Shown here: positions 25,585 through 32,281 of the stretch, in pieces
Layout of the letters: each line of letters begins with the position of its first letter
How positions within the stretch are numbered: position 1 is the first letter of the stretch
Assembly (NCBI GenBank): GCA_900317475.1
Contig: ONGY01000027.1
Span: 1 to 37,632 of the forward strand
Source of the DNA: an uncultured Lachnospiraceae bacterium
Lineage (GTDB): Bacteria > Bacillota > Clostridia > Lachnospirales > Lachnospiraceae
Length of the DNA stretch: 37,632 nucleotides
Reading direction: 5' to 3'
Notes under the pieces: model-generated
Seen by the model: the letters and a program-made list of their open reading frames with translations, nothing else
What the model was told of the DNA's origin: nothing
Database searches by the model: none
Position numbers and translations under genes: made by a program

Positions 25585-25684
25585 ATCAGAGGCACCATGC
25601 CGTGTCAAGCAGATTTTCAGCAGGAATTGTATGAATTTCATCTTCATTTTTACAAAATTCAGAAATTCCAATGGTGCCTCTGAT
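25585..25684. repeat. 100-bp palindromic element with 14-bp inverted ends
   Basis: ATCAGAGGCACCAT (25585-25598) and ATGGTGCCTCTGAT (25671-25684) are perfect inverted repeats. Between them GGAATT/AATTCC (25623-25628 and 25664-25669) and TGAATTT/AAATTCA (25632-25638 and 25655-25661) nest in register. It sits between the epimerase stop and the tRNA. No terminal U-run on either strand, so it is not a plain terminator; a MITE-like remnant or structured RNA is possible. Confidence 0.6.
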
Positions 25685-25733
25685 TACAATGCTTTCTCTG
25701 TGTTCCCGATCAACGGTTCCACGCGGAAATCAC

Positions 25734-26840
25734 TCACCGCACTTCGTCGAAGTATGCGAGTCTTCCCTCTTCAAATCCCCTGATTCCCATGCCAGGTTCA
25801 TCTGAGACCGTTATATTCTTCTCGTCAAAGACTGCACCGCCCAGGATCGGATCCTCTGAGCAGAGAACCGGTCCGTCGAGATCGATGCGCGTGATGATCT
25901 TTTTCGCGCAGGCAAGTTCAACCGCTGCGTTGACGGAAACCTTCGCCTCCAGCATACAGCCGAGCATGCATTCCATGCCGCAGACTTCCGCCATCGAGAC
26001 AATCTTCAGTGCATTATACAGACCGCCGCATTTCATCAGCTTGATATTGACCATATCCGCCGCATGATACTGGCAGATCCTCATCGCATCTTCCGGGCTG
26101 AAGACCGCCTCATCCGCCAGGACCGGGATCGGGCTCTGTGCTGTGACTTCCCGGAGGCCATCAAAATCTGCCGCCTTCACCGGCTGTTCTACAAGCTCGA
26201 TACCGAGTCCCCGTTCTTCCATGCGATTCAGAATACGCACCGCCTGTTTTGGCGTCCATGCCTGATTTGCATCGATGCGGATGCGGACGTCCGGTCCTGC
26301 CGCCCTGCGCACTGCCTCGAGGCGCTCGACATCGAGATCCGGATTGACTCCGACTTTCACCTTGAGCGTATCATAGCCGCGCTTCACGGCCGTCACCGCA
26401 TCCCTTGCCATCTCGTCCGGATCGTTCACGCTGATCGTGATATCCGTCACAATCGACTTTCTGGCACCGCCGAGCAGCTTGTAGACCGGGATTTTATAGA
26501 GCTGGCCGTAAAGATCGTAAAGCGCAATGTCAACCGCTGCTTTCGCCGAAGTATTGTGTACGATTGCCTTCTGGACCTCCTTCAGGACATCCTCAAAATC
26601 ATCCACATCGCGTCCGATCAGCTTCGGCCCGATGTGATCCTTAATGGCTCCGACGATTGCACCGGTCGTATCGCCAGTGATGACACCGGTCGGCGGCGCT
26701 TCGCCAAAACCTTTTTCACCCGTATCCGTATCGATCTCGACGATAACATCCTCAATACTGTCGACACGGCGCAGCGCCGTTTTAAACGGCACCCGCAGCG
26801 GAACATGAATTTTTGCAAGGCGGATTCCTGTAATCTTCAT
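25734..26840 (-). CDS. Dipeptide epimerase (L-Ala-D/L-Glu type, enolase superfamily)
   Basis: A cytoplasmic Mg2+-dependent enzyme of 368 aa that epimerises dipeptides such as L-Ala-D-Glu released from peptidoglycan. The catalytic set of the muconate-lactonizing subgroup is complete: Lys160/Lys162 (KVK), metal ligands Asp190 (in RIDANQAW), Glu218 (in VEQP) and Asp243 (in LADEA), and the second acid/base Lys267 (in NIKLMK). Spacing agrees with B. subtilis YkfB within one residue. The capping-domain N-terminus (IHVPLRVPFKTALRRVDSIEDV) is typical. GAGAGG sits three bases before the ATG (26838-26840). No peptide transporter or NlpC/P60 gene flanks it, so peptide recycling is inferred from family alone. 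Confidence 0.9.
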   Translation of the reverse strand: MKITGIRLAKIHVPLRVPFKTALRRVDSIEDVIVEIDTDTGEKGFGEAPPTGVITGDTTGAIVGAIKDHIGPKLIGRDVDDFEDVLKEVQKAIVHNTSAKAAVDIALYDLYGQLYKIPVYKLLGGARKSIVTDITISVNDPDEMARDAVTAVKRGYDTLKVKVGVNPDLDVERLEAVRRAAGPDVRIRIDANQAWTPKQAVRILNRMEERGLGIELVEQPVKAADFDGLREVTAQSPIPVLADEAVFSPEDAMRICQYHAADMVNIKLMKCGGLYNALKIVSMAEVCGMECMLGCMLEAKVSVNAAVELACAKKIITRIDLDGPVLCSEDPILGGAVFDEKNITVSDEPGMGIRGFEEGRLAYFDEVR

Positions 26841-26980
26841 ACATTAACCTCTCTTGTTTGCGACGATAATCTTCCTATTTAACCTAACCAATCTTATCAC
26901 GAACACATCAAAAAGACAGGCAGAAGAAAATCTTCATCCGGGGCATGCCCGGAGCCGCCCTGCTCTTTCCATAAAAAACT

Positions 26981-27009
26981 TTGACAAATAAAATTCCGGA
27001 CTATAAAAT
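26981..27009 (+). promoter_or_regulatory. Strong promoter of the MATE 3 leader
   Basis: TTGACA (26981-26986), a 17-base spacer and TAAAAT (27004-27009). The start point would be about 27015, only some ten bases before the first leader hairpin, giving a 190-base leader. Confidence 0.8.
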
Positions 27010-27025
27010 ACTGAATCGACGAGTA

Positions 27026-27063
27026 GCAGCCGACTGCGTAAATCCAGTCTGCTGCCATTTTTT
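27026..27063 (+). terminator. Leader terminator 1 of MATE 3
   Basis: Stem of two 5-bp halves around one C-U mismatch (27026-27055), followed by CA and TTTTTT (27058-27063). It lies at the extreme 5' end of the leader. Confidence 0.65.
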
Positions 27064-27128
27064 GTCCAATCGTGCCGGGCACGGAACGATCGGATAAATG
27101 ACCGTGTCAAATTGAAACAGCAATTTTT

Positions 27129-27179
27129 AAAGCGTGTAGCCATCAGCGTAAATCCAGCTTATGACTGCACGCTTTTTTT
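27129..27179 (+). terminator. Leader terminator 2 of MATE 3
   Basis: 11-bp basal stem (27129-27139 with 27165-27175, one G-U) and a mismatched upper stem, followed by seven T (27173-27179). It ends about 24 bases before the MATE start codon, directly ahead of the GGAAAGGAAG ribosome binding site. Confidence 0.8.
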
Positions 27180-27203
27180 AATTGGAAAGGAAGCTGTAAA
27201 AAA

Positions 27204-28664
27204 ATGGAAGGGAATAAGGAAATGAGTCAAAAAAATCAATTTCTCGGTACAGAGCCGATCGGAAAACTGATGCGCGGATATGCAATTCCGTGCATCATCT
27301 CACTTCTTGTCGGCGCGCTCTACAACATCGTCGACCAGATCTTCATCGCGAACGCCACCTATCTCGGTTCGTTCGGCAACGCCGCGAACACCGTAGTTTT
27401 CCCGCTGACGGTCATTGCTCTCGCGGCTGCTGTCTGCATCGGTGACGGCTGCTGTGCATTCAGCTCCCTGTGCCTCGGCATGGAAAATCACAAGGATGCA
27501 CACAAGAGCGTAGGCAATGCGGTCGTGATGTCCATCATCAGCGGTCTTGTCATCTGCGCGCTTTATCTTATCTTCAGCAATCAGCTGATTGCTATGTTCG
27601 GCGGCACTGTCAACGAGCAGACCCGTGTCTTCTCAAAGGAATATTTCTTCTATATCACCCTCGGAATTCCTTTCTACGTTTTCGGTCAGGCGATGAACCC
27701 GGTCATCCGTGCAGATGGAAGTCCGAAGTTCGCAATGGTTTCTACGTTAGTCGGAGCAATTGCAAATACTATTCTTGATCCGGTTTTCATTTATCTTTTC
27801 AAATGGGGCATGATGGGCGCAGCCGTTGCAACCGTCATCGGTCAGGTTTTAACCGTCATTCTTGCCGTATGGTATCTCTTACATATGAAGCTTCTTGCAC
27901 CGTCCCGCTCGGATTTTCGTCTGGAAGGCCGGATCTGCCGCAAGACCATCGCACTCGGCGGAACCAGCTTCTTCTCTCAGATTTCACTGGTTGCCGCAAT
28001 GGCTGCCATCAACAACATGATCCGCAAATACGGTGCACTTGATCCCGTTTTCGGTCAGGAACAGTATGCACAGATCCCCATGGCAGTCGTCGGCATTGTC
28101 ATGAAGTTCTTCCAGATCGTTATCTCGATTGTTGTCGGCTGCGCGGCCGGCTGCATTCCGATCGTCGGCTACTGCATGGGTGCAGGGCTCCGGAAGCGTG
28201 TAAGCTCTCTCTTCACCCGTCTTCTTATCACTGAAGCGGCAGTTGGTGCCATTTCGCTTGTCATCGTCGAATTCTTCCCGGGACAGCTCATCGCTCTCTT
28301 CGGTGCAGCCAACGAGAGTACCTATTATACGCAGTTTGCTCTGAAAGCTTTCCGCATCTATCTGTGCATGATTGTGTTCGCCTGCGTCAACAAGGCCTGC
28401 TTCATCTTCCTGCAGGCAATGGGCAAGGCAGTCCAGTCAACCGTGCTGTCCATGATTCGTGAGATTGGTTTTGGTGTCGGCTTTGCACTCCTGCTGCCCT
28501 TATCCTTCGGCCTTGACGGTGTCCTTTACTCGATGCCGCTTTCAGACATCCTGACATTTATCATCTCGCTCGTCCTCATCATCCAGACGTATCACGAGCT
28601 TGGCTCAAAGTTCCTTCCTTCCAAAGCAAAAACTCCTTCCGGTCAGGTACAGGATGCCAAGTAA
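27204..28664 (+). CDS. MATE-family efflux protein (3), MepA-like
   Basis: A 486-aa polytopic membrane antiporter with about 12 helices. The N-terminus FLGTEPIGKLMRGYAIPCIISLLVGALYNIVDQIFIAN is the pattern of the MepA/DinF-like MATE group, followed by VIRADGSPKFAM (first half) and FLQAMGKAVQSTVLSMIRE (second half). Substrates of MepA-like members are cationic drugs and dyes; here unknown. Two starts are possible: ATG 27204 (AAGGAAG upstream) and ATG 27222 (GGAAGGG nine bases upstream), which would give the more usual MSQKNQFLGTEP end. Expression is probably set by the tandem attenuator leader. Confidence 0.92.
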   Translation: MEGNKEMSQKNQFLGTEPIGKLMRGYAIPCIISLLVGALYNIVDQIFIANATYLGSFGNAANTVVFPLTVIALAAAVCIGDGCCAFSSLCLGMENHKDAHKSVGNAVVMSIISGLVICALYLIFSNQLIAMFGGTVNEQTRVFSKEYFFYITLGIPFYVFGQAMNPVIRADGSPKFAMVSTLVGAIANTILDPVFIYLFKWGMMGAAVATVIGQVLTVILAVWYLLHMKLLAPSRSDFRLEGRICRKTIALGGTSFFSQISLVAAMAAINNMIRKYGALDPVFGQEQYAQIPMAVVGIVMKFFQIVISIVVGCAAGCIPIVGYCMGAGLRKRVSSLFTRLLITEAAVGAISLVIVEFFPGQLIALFGAANESTYYTQFALKAFRIYLCMIVFACVNKACFIFLQAMGKAVQSTVLSMIREIGFGVGFALLLPLSFGLDGVLYSMPLSDILTFIISLVLIIQTYHELGSKFLPSKAKTPSGQVQDAK

Positions 28665-28726
28665 AAACTCCTTCTCAAAGAAAAGTTCTTATTTTCATCC
28701 CGTACATCGCTGAACCATCAGGGAAA

Positions 28727-28781
28727 CAGAAAAACCGCCCGCAGGATTTCCTCCAGTCAGAGGATTTCCCGCGAGCGGTTT
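28727..28781 (-). terminator. Probable terminator of the metNIQ operon
   Basis: AAACCGC (28732-28738) pairs with GCGGTTT (28775-28781), extended by CGC/GCG and an inner ATTTCCTC/GAGGAT-type stem. The minus strand continues UUUU-CUG-UUU. About 100 bases after the metQ stop; it may also stop the convergent MATE 3 transcript. Just beside it TGCGATGACCTAT is tandemly duplicated (28787-28812). Confidence 0.55.
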
Positions 28782-28881
28782 CATTATGCGATGACCTATT
28801 GCGATGACCTATGGATTACTGCCCATTGCAGGCTGCAGCGCAGCCTTTTTATGAGTTTCATCTCCGGCCTCGTATTAAGGA

Positions 28882-29800
28882 TTACTGCTCTCCGTCGTAC
28901 GGAACAACAGCTCCCTGATAGGTGTCGTTGATGTACTTCACAATTGCATCAGAATGAAGAACATCGGTCAGGGCCTTGATCTTGTCTTCATCCTGGTTGC
29001 CGTCCTTGACTGCGATGATGTTGACATACTGCTGAATCGCATCGCCGTCAGCCGACTCGGTTGCAAGTGCATCATCCGCAACGGAGAGACCGTTCTCAAG
29101 AGCGTAGTTGCCGTTGATGACGCCGAATGCTACAGAGGGAAGCTGCTTCGGAACCTGCGCTGCCTCAACCTCGACGATCTCAAGATTGTAAGGATTGTCC
29201 TTGATGTCATTGACGGTTGCATTGACACCGACACCATCATTCAGTGTGATCAGGCCTTCCTGCTGCAGAAGCAGAAGTGCTCTTGCCTCGTTGGTGGTAT
29301 CGTTCGGGATTGCGATTGCATCGCCGTCAGCGATTTCATCGAGGCTCTTCTTGGTGCCGCCGTAAATTCCGAACGGCTCATAGTGAATCTTGCCGTTGGT
29401 GGCTACAACCAGATGAGTTCCATTCTCTTCGTTGAAGGAGTTCAGATAATTAACGTGCTGGAAATAGTTCGCGTCAAAATCTCCGGATTCGACAACATTG
29501 TTCGGCTGTACATAATCCTCGAAGACGGTAACCTCAAGATCCCATCCTTCCTGAGCAAGGATTGGCTTTGCCTGCGCCAGGATTTCCGAGTGCGGCGTCT
29601 GCGATGCCGCTACCGTGATGGTCCCAAGAGATGCTACTGCGGACGTGTCCGAAGCAGCTTCGGAAGAAGTATCTGCTGCCGCAGAGGTCTCGGAAGAGGC
29701 CTCCGATGCTGGCGGTTGTTTCGGTGCTGCTGCCGCATCCCGCAAGAACACCTGCGGTGAGTGCTGCTCCAATTACTGCTGCGATAAACTGCTTTTTCAT
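28882..29800 (-). CDS. metQ: Methionine-binding lipoprotein MetQ, apparently frameshifted
   Basis: The substrate-binding protein of the MetNIQ importer. The natural start is ATG 29798-29800 with AGGAG six bases upstream; it opens a lipoprotein signal (MKKQFIAAVIGAALTAG, lipobox VLAGC, Cys22) that runs on as GSSTETTAS. The mature domain is in another frame (28882 to about 29710): LGTITVAASQTPHSEIL, FEDYVQPNNVVESGDFDANYFQH, PNDTTNEARALLLLQQEGLI and a normal C-terminus, all typical of the NlpA/MetQ family. The two frames meet at about 29705-29735 in a Ser/Ala/Glu/Thr linker, consistent with one extra base (or two missing). As written, no single product has both signal and domain; the mature frame alone could start only at a TTG (29772). 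Sequencing error, true lesion or recoding cannot be told apart here. Confidence 0.85.
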
Positions 29801-29978
29801 AAATTGCTCCTCTCTGCGCTTACTGCGCTGCACTGGGAAGTACCCAATTATTTTTACAGAGCCCTTCCTTCATCTCCCGCTCTCCTGCGGAGCAAATATT
29901 GGGAAGACCCGGAAACAGGCTCCAGTAACCAGATAAAATAGAAAGAATGATACTATTGCGGTCCGCTTACATCGCTTT

Positions 29979-30638
29979 TCAGATATGTCTCTTATCCATC
30001 TTCACGGAAATCATCGTCCCGATGAACTGGAAGAGCTGCACGAGCAGGACCAGCAGGATGACGGTTGTCCAGAGGATGTTTGCCTGATAACGGTAGTAAC
30101 CATAGCGGATGGCGATATCACCGAGTCCGCCTCCTCCGATGGTTCCTGCCATTGCGGAATAGCCGAGAACCGTTCCGACCGTGATGGTCGCGCCGGAGAT
30201 AAGAGAAACTCTCGCCTCCCCGAGAAGGACCCTGGTAACGATCTGGAAATTCGTAGCTCCGGCCGACTGTGCGGCCTCGATGACGCCGTGATCGACCTCA
30301 CACAGGGAAGACTCAACCATCCGCGCGATGAGCGGTGCCGCCGAAATCACCAGCGGAACAACCGTGGCGGTCGATCCATACGTCTTGCCGACGATGAACA
30401 TCGTAAGCGGCATGACGAGAATCAGCATAATAAGGAACGGGACCGAACGCAGAATATTTGCCGCGATGTCAAGAACGCGGTACACGGCTTTGTTCGGATG
30501 AAGCCCGTCATTTCCGGTGACCGTAAGGGCAATGCCCCACGGCAGTCCGATCACATATCCGAGGAGAGTGGAGACAAGCGTCATATAAACGGTCTGCCAG
30601 ATACCTGTAACAATCATTTGAATTTCTGTTCCGCTCAT
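29979..30638 (-). CDS. metI: Methionine ABC transporter permease MetI
   Basis: The inner-membrane channel subunit of the MetNIQ importer, 219 aa (family about 215-220) with five to six helices. It has the binding-protein-dependent permease fold, including the EAA-type loop that contacts the ATPase (GVIEAAQSAGATNFQIVTRVLLGEA at about 127-151), and TIGGGGLGDIAIRYGYYRYQ near the C-terminus. GGAGG within the end of metN serves as the binding site, and its ATG overlaps the metN stop by four bases (ATGA at 30635-30638), so translation is coupled. 178 bases separate it from metQ, a gap without a clear terminator. Confidence 0.95.
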   Translation of the reverse strand: MSGTEIQMIVTGIWQTVYMTLVSTLLGYVIGLPWGIALTVTGNDGLHPNKAVYRVLDIAANILRSVPFLIMLILVMPLTMFIVGKTYGSTATVVPLVISAAPLIARMVESSLCEVDHGVIEAAQSAGATNFQIVTRVLLGEARVSLISGATITVGTVLGYSAMAGTIGGGGLGDIAIRYGYYRYQANILWTTVILLVLLVQLFQFIGTMISVKMDKRHI

Positions 30639-31717
30639 CTCTTCTCACCTCCGTTCTTGTACACAGCATCGCCAAAACCTGTGATATCTTCAACAGCAAG
30701 GCCGCGGTCCTCAAGGTACTGAATCTGCTGCCGTGCGATTTCTTTATTATCGGAAAGTCCCAGGATCATCTCTCCTCTTGCAACGCCTCCGACATCCTTC
30801 GTATCGGCCTTCAGAATGTTGACCGGCTCCTGGAACTTGAGGATCATATTCGCGATAACAGGTTCATAGGAAGAATTGCTGGTATAGACAATTCGTATTC
30901 TCTGTGCTTCATGAAGCTCCGGGATTACCCGGACTGCCTTTTCTTCCTGCTCTCTTTCCCACTGCTCCGGGTCTTTACCTTCGATGATAAGTCTGCGTGC
31001 TGCCCTTGACTTCGGGTGAGTGAAGATATCTTCGACCAGCCCCTGTTCAACGATCTCGCCGCTCTCAACGATTGCCACGTTGTGACAGATCTCGCGGACA
31101 ACGCTCATCGAATGCGTGATGATGACGATGGTAATTCCAGTTTCCGCATTGATCTTTCGGAGCAGCGCCAGGATCTGCTGCGTCGTCTGCGGATCCAGAG
31201 CGGAGGTTGCCTCGTCGCACAGAAGAATCTTGGGGTCACAGGCAAGTGCTCTTGCAATAGCGACCCTCTGACGCTGCCCTCCGGAAAGTTGTGCCGGATA
31301 GGACTTTGCCTTTTCGGAAAGGCCTACAGTCTCGAGAAGCTTTTCCGCCTTCTTCTTTGCATCCGCTTTTTTCGTCCCGTGAATGAGAAGCGGGAAGCAT
31401 ACATTGTCGATGACGGTATTCTGCATCAGAAGGTTGAAATTCTGGAAGATCATTCCGATCTTTGACCGAAGCTCCCGCAGCTCCGAAGGAGAAAGACTTC
31501 CGAGTTCTCTTCCCTCTACCCTGACAGTTCCCTTTGTCGGAACCTCCAGATAATTCAGACATCGCACCAGAGTGCTTTTTCCTGCCCCGGACATTCCGAT
31601 GATGCCGAAGACGTCGCCCTTTTCGATGGACAAGGAAATATCCTTCAATGCTTCCACCTTCAGTTCCTTCGTCTGGAATGTCTTGTACAGGTGCTCTACT
31701 TCAATGATTGCTGCCAT
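30635..31717 (-). CDS. metN: Methionine ABC transporter ATPase MetN
   Basis: The cytoplasmic ATPase of the methionine importer, 360 aa. Seen: Walker A GMSGAGKST (about 39-47), Q-loop IGMIFQNFNLL, signature LSGGQRQRVAIARAL (about 143-157), Walker B ILLCDEATSALD (about 164-175), and H-loop VIIThs (IITHSM). The C-terminal part from about 265 (IRIVYTSNSSYEPVIANMI to the end) is the NIL domain that senses methionine and shuts transport by trans-inhibition. First structural gene of metNIQ, behind a leader with a Met/Cys-rich peptide ORF and a terminator, so transcription probably responds to Met supply as well. Confidence 0.96.
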   Translation of the reverse strand: MAAIIEVEHLYKTFQTKELKVEALKDISLSIEKGDVFGIIGMSGAGKSTLVRCLNYLEVPTKGTVRVEGRELGSLSPSELRELRSKIGMIFQNFNLLMQNTVIDNVCFPLLIHGTKKADAKKKAEKLLETVGLSEKAKSYPAQLSGGQRQRVAIARALACDPKILLCDEATSALDPQTTQQILALLRKINAETGITIVIITHSMSVVREICHNVAIVESGEIVEQGLVEDIFTHPKSRAARRLIIEGKDPEQWEREQEEKAVRVIPELHEAQRIRIVYTSNSSYEPVIANMILKFQEPVNILKADTKDVGGVARGEMILGLSDNKEIARQQIQYLEDRGLAVEDITGFGDAVYKNGGEKR

Positions 31718-31769
31718 TTGCCGCCTGTCCCTTCCTCATAAAATCCGAAAACTGCAGCTGTTTTGCTGC

Positions 31770-31812
31770 AAAAAAATGAGCAGCTGCATTTCCTGTTGTA
31801 TGCAACTGCTCA
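31770..31812 (-). terminator. Attenuator terminator upstream of metN
   Basis: Minus-strand stem TGAGCAGTTGCAT (31812-31800) / ATGCAGCTGCTCA (31789-31777), 13 bp with one G-U, ten-base loop, followed at once by seven U. It lies 53 bases before the metN start codon and 88 bases after the leader-peptide stop. Its left arm can instead pair with the sequence right after the leader ORF. Confidence 0.9.
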
Positions 31813-31900
31813 CATTCTTCATTGTTCTGCCGAACCCGTTACCATTGTCCGGCGGCCGGTCTCCCGACGCTCATCAGTGAAGCGGAACGAATGCATACGT
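31777..31900 (-). promoter_or_regulatory. Antiterminator/terminator switch of metNIQ
   Basis: GTATGCA (31898-31892), two bases past the leader stop codon, is complementary to TGCATAC (31804-31798). GCTTCAC (31883-31877) pairs with GTGAGC (31813-31808) with one bulged base. Together they would sequester the left arm of the terminator at 31800-31812. GTATGCAT can also pair with TGCAT inside the last Met-Cys codons. These three mutually exclusive pairings are those expected of a ribosome-controlled attenuator. Pairings were found by eye; energies were not computed. Confidence 0.65.
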
Positions 31901-31980
31901 TAAAAACACATGCACATCCAAGAGCACATGAGCGACCGGCACATCTCATTTGTTTTCTGAACTCCGAACGTTGCTCTCAT
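31900..31980 (-). CDS. Met/Cys-rich leader peptide of metNIQ (26 aa)
   Basis: A short ORF with ATG 31978-31980, GAGG six bases upstream (GTGAGGAAAGCC) and TAA at 31900-31902. The second half of the peptide reads EMCRSLMCSWMCMCF: Met at 13, 18, 22 and 24, each directly followed by Cys (14, 19, 23, 25). The promoter lies about 43 bases upstream of the ATG and the attenuator directly downstream, ahead of a methionine importer. By analogy with trp, his and leu leaders, ribosome stalling at Met or Cys codons when charged tRNA is short would favour the antiterminator and switch metNIQ on. The peptide is probably not a functional protein. I know of no described example in this group. Confidence 0.8.
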   Translation of the reverse strand: MRATFGVQKTNEMCRSLMCSWMCMCF

Positions 31981-32022
31981 GGCTTTCCTCACTGAATAAC
32001 CGTAACTTGATGCTTTATCCGT

Positions 32023-32051
32023 ACTTTACAGCGGATACATCACCGCGTCAA
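32023..32051 (-). promoter_or_regulatory. Promoter of the metNIQ leader
   Basis: On the minus strand TTGACG (32046-32051), a 17-base spacer and TAAAGT (32023-32028). TATCCG and CGGATA (32032-32037 and 32016-32021) form an inverted repeat across the -10, which could be an operator. Confidence 0.65.
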
Positions 32052-32281
32052 ATAGTTTTCTTCTGAATTCTGCACCAGAATCTTCAATCTGTCCGGATAC
32101 CCGGCAAAAGTTTTGCGTGCCTAATTCCTACTGCTTTAGTATGTTTTGATGACAAGAACAATATCACCCTGCTATCTGTTTGTCAACACATTCTTTCAGG
32201 ATTACGAAGAGTTTCTGCCAGCCCCTTACACAGCTCTCTGCTGTTATCTTCCAGGGCGGTCTCCGTCATCCTGCCTGTCCT

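Larger units (their letters stand above)
27015..27180 (+). promoter_or_regulatory. Two-hairpin attenuator leader with repeated GCGTAAATCCAG
   Basis: Hairpin 1 (27026-27055): GCAGC-C-GACTG / CAGTC-T-GCTGC with loop CGTAAATC. Hairpin 2 (27129-27175): AAAGCGTGTAG / CTGCACGCTTT, then CAT/ATG and AGC/GCT across single mismatches, with loop GTAAATCCA. The same 12 bases GCGTAAATCCAG lie at both apices (27036-27047 and 27146-27157), exactly 110 bases apart. Each hairpin ends in a U-run. I do not recognise a known riboswitch class. A ligand-, protein- or RNA-binding tandem attenuator controlling an exporter is the natural reading. Confidence 0.6.

Noticed and set aside
31718..32160. SAM (S-box) riboswitch or Met T-box upstream of metN
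   Set aside because: These were expected for metNIQ in Firmicutes. I searched the minus strand for the S-box core (GAGGGA, GCAACC, GGTGC) and the T-box sequence (GGTGGNACCGCG) and found neither; the leader peptide model explains the region better.
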